Assembly: GCA_022573285.1 (NCBI GenBank)
Contig: JACZUF010000011.1
Coordinates: 1 to 64,000 of the forward strand
Origin: Chloroflexota bacterium
GTDB lineage: Bacteria > Chloroflexota > Dehalococcoidia > Lucifugimonadales > UBA3495
Direction of reading: 5' to 3'
Length of the DNA: 64,000 nucleotides
Positions 24,917-35,045 of the stretch are shown here, piece by piece. Position 1 is the first letter of the stretch. Every line of letters begins with the position of its first letter. Both the position numbers and the translations under genes were made by a program. The notes beneath the pieces were generated by a model. The model was not told where the DNA came from and did not search any database. It was given only the letters and a program-made list of their open reading frames with translations.

Positions 24917-26731
24917 TCAGTCTTGTTTGAACAGGGCATTAGCATCAGCATCGCGACCCAGGGCTCGGTAAGCCTCGGCCAGGTTGTTGCGGCTGTTCAG
25001 GGTGTTGGGGTGGTTCGGTCCCAACACCCGCTGCCGGACCTCCAGGTTTTCTTGGTGAATCGTGGCGGCCTCTTCGAAGCGTCCGGCGCTGTCGTAGGCA
25101 TTGGCCAGGTTGTTGCGGCTGGTAAGGGTGTCGGGGTGCTCCGGCCCCAACACCCGCTGCCGGACCTCCAGGTTTTCTTGGTGGAGCGTTGCGGCCTCTT
25201 CGAAGCGTCCGGCGCTGTTGTAGGCACTGGCCAGGTTGTTGCGGCTGTTCAGGGTGTTGGGGTGGTTCGGTCCCAACACCCGCTGCCGGACCTCCAGGTT
25301 TTCTTGGTGAATCGTGGCGGCCTCTTCGAAGCGTCCGGCGCTGTCGTAGGCACTGGCCAGGTTGTTGCGGCTGGTAAGGGTGTCGGGGTGCTCCGGTCCC
25401 AACACCCGCTGCCGGACCTCCAGGTTTTCTTGGTGAATCGTGGCGGCCTCTTCGAAGCGTCCGGCGCTGTCGTAGGCATTGGCCAGGTTGTTTGAAAAAG
25501 CCCTAATCACCTCATCTTCTTGGTCCAACAGCGGCGACGCCCAGGATAGCATGTGTTCATAATGGTTCATTTCCTCGGCGGGAACGAAGTTGCGGGATTC
25601 GCTGATCGCGCCGAGCCGTGAGGCAGCGCGCGCCAGGGCGGTTTGAAGGCTACCATTGGGATTGGTGGCGGCAATTACCGCGGTGGTCAAAGAGTGGAGA
25701 GCGATTTGGTCTCGATCTGCAGACAACACCGACTTGCTGGAACATTCTTTTAAGAAATTAATCAATCCCCCGCCGGTCAGCCCGGTCAGCGCCTTTGCTA
25801 GGAGAATCGGTATAGGCGCGTCGGCGGTATACCCGAGAGGCGCCAAGGGTTCCTTGATGTCATCTGTTAATGCGTCAACGGGCCCCCGCAACGCGTTGAA
25901 CAAAGAATCGGTTTGGGGAATTTGCAATCCGGGGGTCTGCTTACGGAATATTTCCAACTCTAGGCGGTCGGGAGCCGCCCGTAGTTCCTCCAGGAGCCGG
26001 CCGGGGGTCTCCCCCGGTGAATCGAGTTGCACCGCCAGGGCTTCCACGGCGCGGGGGAGGCGGCCTACTTCTTCCACGATTTCGAAGAACACGGAATCCT
26101 CAAGATTGTGGTGCCCGCTTCTACAAAGAAGGCGGACTGCTGGTTCCGGACCCAGAACTCCTATTGGTATATATTCGACGCCTTCAGGGATAACGGCCCG
26201 ACCGTCCTTGGAGGTGACCAGAATCGAGATTTTTTCGGTTTCGTTCAGCAGTGTATTCAAAAGGTCTAGGTCGGATAGATTGTCAATTACCCAAAGTGTC
26301 TTTGCGGGCAGCGCTTGGAGTCTTCGTCGGGTTTGGACAAGAAGTTCGTCGTCGCTCCGTTCCCCGCGTTCAATTCCCAGATGGGGGGCTAGCGAGATTA
26401 AGGTTTGCGCCGGTGTCTCGCCACCTGGGGTCCAGAACCCTTTACGCGTGGATTTTTTCGCGTACTCAGCAGCCAGTTGGGACTTGCCGATACCGGGTCC
26501 CCCCGAGAGGACCACCACGTTCAGCCGCTCGAAAGAGTTGGTGATTTTCTTTAGCTCCGCCTCTCGTCCCAAAAATCGGCCACTAATGGACCGGGGCCTA
26601 CCGGCCCAATGGGTTAGCTCGGACTTCCAAACGGCGTATTCACCATTCCTTCGTTCCAACCACCTTTTCAATGGTGGAATAGCTTTTCCGACCAGACCTA
26701 CGATTGCGAGAATCAGTTCAGGAATGCCCAT
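24917..26731 (-). CDS. NB-ARC STAND ATPase with C-terminal TPR repeats
   Basis: A 604-residue regulatory or defence-type ATPase. Residues 3-20 form a hydrophobic N-terminal segment (IPELILAIVGLVG). The NTPase follows: Walker A GGPGIGKS (77-84), Walker B TLWVIDNL, sensor LVTSKDGR and a GRLPRAVEALA motif. From about residue 420 the protein has kinesin-light-chain-type TPRs, four of them nearly identical 42-residue units. The ATG at 26731 is chosen because the longer frame to 27067 overlaps the mutase gene and has no conserved sequence. The trigger and output are unknown; STAND proteins of this layout act in signalling or phage defence. Confidence 0.85.
   Translation of the reverse strand: MGIPELILAIVGLVGKAIPPLKRWLERRNGEYAVWKSELTHWAGRPRSISGRFLGREAELKKITNSFERLNVVVLSGGPGIGKSQLAAEYAKKSTRKGFWTPGGETPAQTLISLAPHLGIERGERSDDELLVQTRRRLQALPAKTLWVIDNLSDLDLLNTLLNETEKISILVTSKDGRAVIPEGVEYIPIGVLGPEPAVRLLCRSGHHNLEDSVFFEIVEEVGRLPRAVEALAVQLDSPGETPGRLLEELRAAPDRLELEIFRKQTPGLQIPQTDSLFNALRGPVDALTDDIKEPLAPLGYTADAPIPILLAKALTGLTGGGLINFLKECSSKSVLSADRDQIALHSLTTAVIAATNPNGSLQTALARAASRLGAISESRNFVPAEEMNHYEHMLSWASPLLDQEDEVIRAFSNNLANAYDSAGRFEEAATIHQENLEVRQRVLGPEHPDTLTSRNNLASAYDSAGRFEEAATIHQENLEVRQRVLGPNHPNTLNSRNNLASAYNSAGRFEEAATLHQENLEVRQRVLGPEHPDTLTSRNNLANAYDSAGRFEEAATIHQENLEVRQRVLGPNHPNTLNSRNNLAEAYRALGRDADANALFKQD
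24962..25465 (-). repeat. Four tandem 126-bp TPR-coding repeats
   Basis: Four 42-codon units each encode AGRFEEAAT-I/L-HQENLEVRQ followed by RVLGP. Units 1 and 3 continue EHPDTLTS and units 2 and 4 continue NHPNTLNS. The alternation suggests duplication of an 84-codon pair. DNA identity between units is very high, indicating recent or homogenised duplication. Confidence 0.9.
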
Positions 26732-26849
26732 CGCGCCACCTGGTGGTTGTCTACTGCGAACTGGCTTCGCCAGCACTATCCAAGATAGTAACACGGAGGG
26801 TTTTGATTTCTGAGTGGAGGATGTCCGCGTCACTTCGAGCCCACCAACC

Positions 26850-26878
26850 TTGAGTGCCCCCATATATGAAGGTACAAT
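26850..26878 (+). promoter_or_regulatory. Sigma-70-type promoter of the mutase operon
   Basis: TTGAGT (26850-26855) and TACAAT (26873-26878) are separated by 17 bases. This site lies about 80 bases before the methylmalonyl-CoA mutase start. Confidence 0.55.
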
Positions 26879-26960
26879 TGGTGGGCCGAGCCGACCTGGG
26901 GACCAGGTTATGTCAATCGACCCCTTTAATCGGCGGCTCAGCGATTTTTTGGAGTTGGGC

Positions 26961-28622
<1,662 letters not shown>

Positions 28623-28726
28623 CCGGCCGGCCGGCTAAGCCGGGTTTCCTACCGTCCGGCGGACACATTGGACTCACCGGACTTACGTGCCAAGTGGACA
28701 TAACCGGGTATAAATGGAGAAATGTC

Positions 28727-29884
28727 ATGCCTGATTTGATACTGACTGAAGAAGAGCAGATGCTCCAAACAACGGTCAGGGATTTCGTCGACCGCGAGAT
28801 AGCCCCCAGGGCCAAAGAGGCGGATGAGAAGGGCGAGTTCCAATGGGACAACTGGCGCGGCCTTGCCGATCTGGGGCTCACCGGCCTGGGCATCGACACC
28901 AAATACGGGGGCAGCGGCCCGGCCGGCTATCGTCAGGTGGCCATCGCCGCCGAGGAAGTGGCCCGGGGCGACGCCTCCACCAGCGTAAGCTGGCTCGCTC
29001 ACCTGGCCCTGGGGACAGCCTGCATCGCCCGGTTTGGCACCGGCGATCAGAAGGAACGGCTGCTCACTCATCTGGCGTCCGGAGAAGGAGTGGCCGCATT
29101 TGCTCTCACCGAACCCAGCGGTGGTTCCGACGCGGCGGCGCTCCAGACCACCGCCACCGAGCGGGACGGGACCTACTTCCTCAACGGAAGCAAGATGTTC
29201 ATCACCAACGGTTCCGTGGCATCGACCATCGTGGTCTTCGCCACCGAGGACCGGTCCAAGGGATATAAGGGCATCAGCGCCTTCTTGGTGCAAAAAGACT
29301 CGCCGGGGCTGACCATCAACCCCATGCACGGCAAGCTGGGCATGCGGAGTTCCACCACCGATGAGATCGTCTTCCAGGACACGCCGGTCAGCTCCGATAA
29401 CCTATTGGGCGAGCGGGGCCGCGGCTTCAACCTGGCCATGGAGATACTGACCCAAAGCCGCATCATCATCGCCGCCCAGAGCGTGGGCATCGGCCAATCG
29501 GCCCTGGAAGCGGCGGTGCGTTTCGCCCAACTTCGGGAGACCTTCGGCAAACCCATCGCCCAGCACCAGGGCATCCAGTTCATGCTGGCCGACATGGCCG
29601 TGGGAGTCCACGGCTCACGGGTGGCGACCATGAACGCCGCGAGCCTGATGGACGAAGGACTGCCTTTCCTGCAGGAAGCGTCCATCGCCAAGCTGATGGC
29701 GTCCGAGATGTGCATCGACGTGGCCAACAAGGCCATCCAGATACACGGCGGCGCCGGTTATTTCCAGGAGGCCGGGGTGGAGCGGATCTTCCGGGATGCC
29801 CGGGTGACTACTATCTATGAAGGAACGTCGGAGGTACAGCGCCTGCTCATCGCCAAGGAACTGTTGGCCCAGTACCCGGTATAA
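28727..29884 (+). CDS. Acyl-CoA dehydrogenase
   Basis: A 385-residue FAD-dependent acyl-CoA dehydrogenase. It has the FAD-binding block FALTEPSGGSDAA and the KMFITNGS segment, with RGFNLAMEILTQSR and IQIHGGAGYFQEAGVERIFRDARVTTIYEGTSEVQ at the C-terminus (positions 29728-29850). The catalytic Glu is in IYEGTSE, as in short-chain and butyryl-CoA enzymes. It introduces a 2,3-double bond into an acyl-CoA. Its place between the mutase large subunit and epimerase suggests branched-chain or odd-chain acyl-CoA breakdown. The ATG has a GGAG ribosome site. Confidence 0.92.
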   Translation: MPDLILTEEEQMLQTTVRDFVDREIAPRAKEADEKGEFQWDNWRGLADLGLTGLGIDTKYGGSGPAGYRQVAIAAEEVARGDASTSVSWLAHLALGTACIARFGTGDQKERLLTHLASGEGVAAFALTEPSGGSDAAALQTTATERDGTYFLNGSKMFITNGSVASTIVVFATEDRSKGYKGISAFLVQKDSPGLTINPMHGKLGMRSSTTDEIVFQDTPVSSDNLLGERGRGFNLAMEILTQSRIIIAAQSVGIGQSALEAAVRFAQLRETFGKPIAQHQGIQFMLADMAVGVHGSRVATMNAASLMDEGLPFLQEASIAKLMASEMCIDVANKAIQIHGGAGYFQEAGVERIFRDARVTTIYEGTSEVQRLLIAKELLAQYPV

Positions 29885-29904
29885 CAATAACGCCCCCACC
29901 TTAA

Positions 29905-29928
29905 TCCTCCCCCACGCTTGGGGGAGGA
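29905..29928. repeat. Palindrome tcctccccc...gggggagga
   Basis: A 9-bp perfect stem with a 6-base loop lies between the acyl-CoA dehydrogenase and epimerase genes. No T-run follows it, so it is not a standard terminator. It resembles the arms of the element at 1255-1366. Confidence 0.5.
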
Positions 29929-29957
29929 GACTGCTTATATAAGGAGACAATCTTAAC

Positions 29958-30380
29958 GTGACCGAGGTCTGCACCGTTAACTACATCGACCACGTGGGCG
30001 TGGCCGTGAAAGACATCGAGGCGTCTTTGGCGTTCTTTAAGAAGGTCTTCGACGTGCCCGACGCCCAGATCGAACTATTGGAAGACCAGGGTGTCCGCGC
30101 CACCCTGATCGAGGTGGGCCAGACGCGGTTGGAGTTGCTGGAGCCCACCGGTCCGGAATCGGGCGTCGGGCGGTTCATCGAACGCCGGGGCGAGGGCCTG
30201 CACCACCTGGCCTTCAACGTCACCGATATCTCCGGGAAGCTGCAGACGTTGCGGACCTTGGGCGTTGACCTGATCGACCAGACCCCCAGGGAGGGCCTGT
30301 CCGGCGCCATCGCCTTTGTCCATCCCAGGTCGGTGTTCGGCATATTGACCGAGCTGGTGGAGAGCAATCCCAAATCATGA
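29958..30380 (+). CDS. mce: Methylmalonyl-CoA epimerase
   Basis: A 140-residue VOC-fold enzyme of normal length. Metal ligands are visible: H12 in NYIDHVGVAV and His in GLHHLAFNV, with a late Glu in LTELVE. It epimerises (R)- and (S)-methylmalonyl-CoA, feeding the mutase encoded by the flanking genes. The GTG start follows ATAAGGAGAC. It is 27 bases before the B12 subunit gene. Confidence 0.92.
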   Translation: MTEVCTVNYIDHVGVAVKDIEASLAFFKKVFDVPDAQIELLEDQGVRATLIEVGQTRLELLEPTGPESGVGRFIERRGEGLHHLAFNVTDISGKLQTLRTLGVDLIDQTPREGLSGAIAFVHPRSVFGILTELVESNPKS

Positions 30381-30407
30381 TCGAGATGAAAAAACACGCA
30401 GGGAACC

Positions 30408-30836
30408 ATGCAAGATAACCGTCCCAATAACAACCGTCCCATCAGGGTGCTGGTGGCGAAACCGGGATTGGACGGTCACGACCGAGGCGCCAAGGTTATC
30501 GCCAGGGCCCTCCGGGACTCGGGCATGGAAGTGATCTACACCGGAATCAGGCAGAGCCCCCAGATGATTGCTCAAGCTGCGGCCCAAGAAGACGTGGACG
30601 TGATTGGGATGAGCATCCTCTCCGGCGCCCACCTCGAGATATTGCCGGAGATCATGGGTCTGTTGCGGGAGCAGGGCATGGACGACGTGATCGTGGTGGT
30701 CGGTGGAATCATCCCCGAGGTTGACCGCCAGCCGTTGAAAGACCTGGGTGTATCCGAGGTATTCGGTCCCGGCACTTCAACCAGCGCCATCATCGAATTC
30801 ATCCAAACGAGCGTCAAGAACCGGGCCGGGGCCTAG
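30408..30836 (+). CDS. Methylmalonyl-CoA mutase, B12-binding subunit
   Basis: A 142-residue cobalamin-binding protein. The B12 signature is present as [12 protein letters not shown] (His ligand in DGHDRG), MSILSGAH and [11 protein letters not shown]. This corresponds to the C-terminal domain of single-chain mutases. It should pair with the 553-residue subunit at 26961 to form the active enzyme. Co-location with the epimerase and mutase large subunit supports this. Genes for propionyl-CoA carboxylase and the MeaB chaperone are not in the window. Confidence 0.93.
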   Translation: MQDNRPNNNRPIRVLVAKPGLDGHDRGAKVIARALRDSGMEVIYTGIRQSPQMIAQAAAQEDVDVIGMSILSGAHLEILPEIMGLLREQGMDDVIVVVGGIIPEVDRQPLKDLGVSEVFGPGTSTSAIIEFIQTSVKNRAGA

Positions 30837-31025
30837 CAAGACCCTCCTGGGTTGCCCGACGAATGGCCCGGCGGTCCGCCCGCCGGAGTCATAGACATAA
30901 CACGGCTGTCCAAGTAACGAACAAAAAGGGAATTGCCACGCCCGAAAAACCGTTTACCCTTGACATTCAACCACCGGGGGTAACTATAATTACCACCGGC
31001 CATCAACGAGTTTTGGATCGGCTCG

Positions 31026-31538
31026 ATGCATTACAACTTGGCTCAGTTGTTGAAAGAGCCTACCGGATCGGCGAGAGACTACGAAGTAGACGACTCGTTT
31101 GCCGGCCCTGAAAATGACACGGACCGGGCCCACGGATGGGTCCGGGTGATTCGGACCCATCAAAGTGTGCTGGTCCGAGCCGAGCTGGAGACCCAGGTCA
31201 AATTGACCTGCAGCAGGTGCATCAGCCAGTTCGAATTACGCTCCGTGTTGATAATGGAAGAAGAGTCCTTCCCGACGATTGACCCGGCGACGGGTAGGAA
31301 GACAGATCCCCCGGAAGAGGCGGAGGGCGTGATTCACCTGGATGCCCAGCATGTTCTGGACATGACCGAGGTGGTGCGCCAATACGTTCTAACCGAGGCA
31401 CCGATCAAACCCTTGTGCCGAGAGGATTGTCCGGGCCTGTGCCCGGAATGTGGGAGCAATTTAAACAAGGAAAAATGTAAATGTAACGCAACTCCAATGG
31501 AATCCCCGGTGGGGATCTCTGGCAGAGTTGTTGACTGA
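31026..31538 (+). CDS. DUF177/YceD family protein
   Basis: A 170-residue protein of the YceD family, usually encoded next to rpmF as here. It has LTCSRCISQFEL in the middle and a Cys-rich C-terminus (CREDCPGLCPECGSNL). These could bind zinc. E. coli YceD has been linked to rRNA accumulation; plant relatives act in 23S rRNA processing. The ATG start has no strong ribosome site. The gap to rpmF (207 bp) holds the rpmF promoter. Confidence 0.85.
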   Translation: MHYNLAQLLKEPTGSARDYEVDDSFAGPENDTDRAHGWVRVIRTHQSVLVRAELETQVKLTCSRCISQFELRSVLIMEEESFPTIDPATGRKTDPPEEAEGVIHLDAQHVLDMTEVVRQYVLTEAPIKPLCREDCPGLCPECGSNLNKEKCKCNATPMESPVGISGRVVD

Positions 31539-31663
31539 GAAGCGGGAATAGCCGGTCTTCTCTATTTCGCAATACTACATTAATACTCAAGCGGTTCTTT
31601 ACTTCAGGCTGTTTCCCAGAACCGTAACTGTTTCCCCTTCTTAGCCTCCCATTTTGGCAAAAG

Positions 31664-31692
31664 TGTACACCTTGGCGTCTGCCTGGTAGAAT
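31664..31692 (+). promoter_or_regulatory. Promoter of rpmF
   Basis: TGTACA (31664-31669), 17 bases, then TAGAAT (31687-31692), with TGG directly before the -10. It gives a leader of about 45 bases before rpmF. Confidence 0.5.
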
Positions 31693-31745
31693 GACCGGCG
31701 GCGATATATGGCGTGCCGACCTAAAGAAAAAGGATGTGACCAGCC

Positions 31746-31928
31746 ATGGGTGCGGTACCCAAAAAAAAATTGACCAGGGCTAGGAAGGGGCGCCGATTAG
31801 CTTCATATAGGCTCAGTCCGATGCACCCAGCTTTGTGCCCCCGCTGCCGCGGCGCCAAGAGGCCGCACGTAGTATGTCCTCATTGTGGGTTCTACCGGGG
31901 ACGCCAGGTCATAGAGGAGACGGTCTAA
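31746..31928 (+). CDS. rpmF: 50S ribosomal protein L32
   Basis: A 60-residue L32. It has the basic KKKLTRARKGRR start and the two CxxC zinc pairs, LCPRCRGAK and VCPHCGFYRG. It is the Cys-containing form of L32 that does not need the zinc-free paralogue. Length and sequence are typical. The ATG follows AAAGGATGTGACCAGCC. Confidence 0.97.
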   Translation: MGAVPKKKLTRARKGRRLASYRLSPMHPALCPRCRGAKRPHVVCPHCGFYRGRQVIEETV

Positions 31929-32039
31929 CCAGGCCTGGAGGCATCGTGCCTCATGGATTTTGTCCATCGTTTGCAGGCCCAGACCATGCGTTATGTTCGT
32001 TAAGCACGAAAAAAGGGGAATTGAGGAGTGGATTTCAAG

Positions 32040-32069
32040 TTGTACTCTTTTGGCGCTCTGCCCTAAAAT
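32040..32069 (+). promoter_or_regulatory. Promoter of fabD-nusB-acpP
   Basis: TTGTAC (32040-32045) and TAAAAT (32064-32069) are 18 bases apart. The site is about 30 bases before the fabD start. Confidence 0.5.
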
Positions 32070-32099
32070 CCCTAGGGTGTCGAAAACCGGCATGAGCCG

Positions 32100-33059
32100 G
32101 TGGAGGTAGCTACGAGTACCGAAGAAGCGAATAACCGGGCGTACGTTTTCCCTGGACAAGGGTCGCAAAGCGTAGGAATGGGGGCTGAACTCTTCGAGTC
32201 CTCTCAGGCCGCGCGGGAGACCTTTGAAGAAGCAGACGACAGTCTGGGGTTCCCACTGTCCCGATTGATATTTGAAGGGCCAGCCAAGGATCTTCAAAAT
32301 ACAGCGAACTCCCAGCCGGCAATTATGACCGTGAGCGTTGCCGCTTGGAGGACCTGGCAGGAGATGCAGGGCCCGCAGGCGATGGACGCCAAGGCCGTCG
32401 CCGGCCACAGTTTGGGCGAATACACTTCCCTGGTGGCGGCCGGCGTTATCGAATTTTCCGATGCCGTGCGGTTGGTCCGCAAGCGCGGAGAATTGATGAA
32501 CCAGGCTGCGGTCAACCGCCCCGGCGCCATGGCGGCCATACTGGGGCTCAATGAACTGGCCTTCGCGCAGATCTGCGACGAGACCGGAGTGGAACTGGCG
32601 AATATCAACACCGACGACCAGGTCGTGATCAGCGGCGACAAGATCGCCGTGGCCCGGGCCATGGACCTGGCCTCCGCCCGCGGCGCCAGGAAGACGATCC
32701 CTCTGCCCGTCAGCGGGGCGTTCCATTCCTCGCTGATGGCTGAAGCCAAAGCAGGTCTGGCCGACGCGGTCCAGGCCCTCAATTTCAAAGCGCCCAAGAT
32801 GCCAATTGTTGGCAATTGTGATTCCAAGTCGTTGTCCAACGCGGACGAAATCCGCACCGAGTTGGTAAACGGCCTCTGCCAGTGCGTTCAGTGGAAGGAT
32901 TCGGTCCGCCATCTAGTCGATTCTGGGGTGACCCAGTTTGTGGAGTTTGGCTCCGGCGGTGTGCTGGCAGGTCTGATTAAAAGAATCGACCGGGGAGTCA
33001 AGGTAACCACCGTGTCAGACACCGCTTCCATGCGGAAGCTGGCCGAAGACAAATCCTAG
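32100..33059 (+). CDS. fabD: Malonyl-CoA:ACP transacylase
   Basis: A 319-residue FabD. Visible are YVFPGQGSQ near the N-terminus, the nucleophile motif GHSLGEYTS (S104), and SGAFHSSLM with the catalytic His. It loads malonyl groups onto acyl carrier protein for fatty acid synthesis; acpP lies two genes downstream. The GTG start at 32100 has weak upstream signals; no better start is apparent. Confidence 0.95.
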   Translation: MEVATSTEEANNRAYVFPGQGSQSVGMGAELFESSQAARETFEEADDSLGFPLSRLIFEGPAKDLQNTANSQPAIMTVSVAAWRTWQEMQGPQAMDAKAVAGHSLGEYTSLVAAGVIEFSDAVRLVRKRGELMNQAAVNRPGAMAAILGLNELAFAQICDETGVELANINTDDQVVISGDKIAVARAMDLASARGARKTIPLPVSGAFHSSLMAEAKAGLADAVQALNFKAPKMPIVGNCDSKSLSNADEIRTELVNGLCQCVQWKDSVRHLVDSGVTQFVEFGSGGVLAGLIKRIDRGVKVTTVSDTASMRKLAEDKS

Positions 33060-33094
33060 ACCGCTCGGGGTTTTAGGGGTTTTATCGGTGACCC

Positions 33095-33559
33095 ATGGTA
33101 AGGGTTAAATACACGGACCAAAGGCGACGATCAAGAACGGCGGCGCTGCAATCCCTGTTCGCTGCCGATGTGCGGGGCGTTTGGAACGACCCGCAATTGG
33201 AGTGGTTGGACGAGGACGAAGCGTTGCCCGACAGCACGATCGATTTCGCTCAGAAGCTCCTGAGCGGCGTGTCTAAAAACCGTTCGGGGTTGGACAACGT
33301 GATCACCCGCTATGCTCCGGCGTGGCCGGTTAGCCAATTGTCCGTCATTGACCGCAATATCCTTCGCATAGCCTTATTTGAACTTATCTACACCCCTGGA
33401 ACTCCAAGAAAAACGGCCATCAACGAGGCCGTGGAATTGGCGAAAATCTTTGGCAGCGAGAGTTCGGCACGGTTTGTCAACGGAGTTTTAGGCTCCGCCA
33501 TGTCAGGACTGGAGTCGGGCGAGATCGCGCCCATCGAGCCGGTGCCTGAAGGGAGATGA
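33095..33559 (+). CDS. nusB: Transcription antitermination protein NusB
   Basis: A 154-residue all-helical NusB. Typical segments are [15 protein letters not shown] at the start, [20 protein letters not shown] in the middle and [28 protein letters not shown] near the end (33414-33500). It binds boxA RNA with NusE in antitermination of rRNA operons. Placement between fabD and acpP is unusual and may couple growth-related expression. It ends 4 bases before acpP. Confidence 0.93.
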   Translation: MVRVKYTDQRRRSRTAALQSLFAADVRGVWNDPQLEWLDEDEALPDSTIDFAQKLLSGVSKNRSGLDNVITRYAPAWPVSQLSVIDRNILRIALFELIYTPGTPRKTAINEAVELAKIFGSESSARFVNGVLGSAMSGLESGEIAPIEPVPEGR

Positions 33560-33563
33560 TTCA

Positions 33564-33821
33564 TTGACCACTGTATATGACAGAGTTAAAACCATCGTGG
33601 TCGATAAGTTGGGAGTTGACGAGGACGAGGTGACCGAGTCCGCGTCTTTCATCGAGAACCTGAATGCTGACTCCCTCGACCTGGTGGAATTAATCATGGC
33701 CTTTGAAGAGGAGTTCTCCACCGACGATGATCAGTTGGAGATTTCCGACGAGGATGCCGCCAATATCGCAACGGTCAACGATGCGGTAAAATATCTGAAG
33801 GATCACGGCGTTAAAGACTAA
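33564..33821 (+). CDS. acpP: Acyl carrier protein
   Basis: An 85-residue acidic ACP. The phosphopantetheine serine is S37 in [13 protein letters not shown]. The TTG start has GGGAG 8 bases upstream and directly follows nusB. It carries fatty acyl chains and is loaded by FabD. Confidence 0.96.
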   Translation: MTTVYDRVKTIVVDKLGVDEDEVTESASFIENLNADSLDLVELIMAFEEEFSTDDDQLEISDEDAANIATVNDAVKYLKDHGVKD

Positions 33822-34172
33822 AGCCTGGTTGGCCGGTGCTTGGCTGTGGGCTGAGGTGCGGCGGTGGTGGGAGCCAATAATTGAAGATCACCACTTCGGG
33901 ACACGATTCCGGTTTCGTCTTTCCCCCTGTCGCCCCATCCCTGATGTTGTTTGACACCCCAGCCTCCCACCGCCCGGTCCCACATGGATTAACGGGTAAA
34001 AATGGTTAAACCATGCCTGATGATATCGATATTAGGCGTGGCGGCCGGGTAAAAAAGCAGTCTCGGCGAAGCGTACTTTTCAAATAGAACGGTCAAATGG
34101 CGCCGCCAGCGGCCCCGGTATCGGCCGCATACCCCAGTTGGCTTACTTAGTCTAACCGGGAGGTTGGAAACC
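33822..34172. other. 351-bp gap without a gene
   Basis: No ORF with coding character is seen on either strand. Loose inverted repeats (ggcggtggtgggag at 33861-33874 and cctcccaccgcc at 33962-33973) may fold. No known RNA family was recognised. A GGGAGG ribosome site for the UDG gene lies at its end. Confidence 0.4.
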
Positions 34173-35006
34173 ATGACTTCGACGGGTAACGGGATTGGCA
34201 ATGATGGGACTGACCCAGAATTGGGGCCTGAACGACTAAATGCCACCGGTCCGGATAACGCCGGTGTTAGTCCGATGAAGACCCTCGATCAAGTCGCCGA
34301 CTTGGTCAGGAATTGCACCGATTGTCCCTTGTCCGGAGGCCGCACCAACGCGGTGCCTGGGGAAGGCAACCCCCAGGCCGAGGTGATGTTCATTGGCGAA
34401 GGTCCCGGCTTTCAGGAAGACCGGCAAGGAAGGCCATTTGTCGGCCCCGCCGGTAAATTATTGGATGGCCTCTTGGCGTCCATCGGCACCAACCGGGAAG
34501 ATGTATTTATCGCCAACGTGGTCAAATGCCGGCCTCCGGATAACCGGGACCCGGCCCCGGCGGAAATGGCCGCCTGCGCGAAGTACCTAGACCGGCAGAT
34601 AGAGCTGGTCAACCCCAAACTCATCGTGACCTTGGGCCGCTTCGCCTTTGGCCGGTATTTCCCCGGGGAGGGCATCACCAAGGCCCGGGGAAAATTGAGA
34701 GAGAAAGACGGGCGCAAGATCTTCCCAGTGCTTCACCCAGCCGCGGTGTTGCGCCGGGAAGAGCTAAGGCCCACAATGATAGACGACTTCAAAGCGATTT
34801 CGGAGATATTGGAAGGCGGAACGGAGGGTCCGGGCAGAGTGCCGGACGCCAGGGAACCGGACGGCATGACGCCCGAGGCCCCACAACCAGCCCAGTTGTC
34901 CTTCGTTAACGCCCCTGTCCGCGCAGACGTTCCTGAGACGTCGGCTGAGACACCCACCGTCAACGTGGAAGAAGCATCCCGGCCCGAGCAGTTGACCCTG
35001 TTCTAA
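34173..35006 (+). CDS. Family 4 uracil-DNA glycosylase with clamp-binding-like tail
   Basis: A 277-residue type 4 (UDGa) glycosylase. The four cluster cysteines are C48, C51, C119 and C135. The catalytic region is FIGEGPGFQED and the C-terminal motif is LHPAAVLR (188-194). It removes uracil from DNA. After about residue 212 a low-complexity Pro/Glu-rich tail extends some 65 residues and ends in QLTLF at the extreme C-terminus. This closely fits the bacterial sliding-clamp motif QL-S/D-LF. The ATG at 34173 has GGGAGG nine bases upstream; the TTG at 34164 overlaps that site. Confidence 0.9.
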   Translation: MTSTGNGIGNDGTDPELGPERLNATGPDNAGVSPMKTLDQVADLVRNCTDCPLSGGRTNAVPGEGNPQAEVMFIGEGPGFQEDRQGRPFVGPAGKLLDGLLASIGTNREDVFIANVVKCRPPDNRDPAPAEMAACAKYLDRQIELVNPKLIVTLGRFAFGRYFPGEGITKARGKLREKDGRKIFPVLHPAAVLRREELRPTMIDDFKAISEILEGGTEGPGRVPDAREPDGMTPEAPQPAQLSFVNAPVRADVPETSAETPTVNVEEASRPEQLTLF

Positions 35007-35045
35007 GAACCGGCCGGCAAACCAAATCTAGGAACGATTAACACG

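Noticed and set aside
24962-25465. CRISPR array
   Set aside because: The regular repeats are in-frame 126-bp TPR codons without spacers. No CRISPR array or cas gene is seen in the window.
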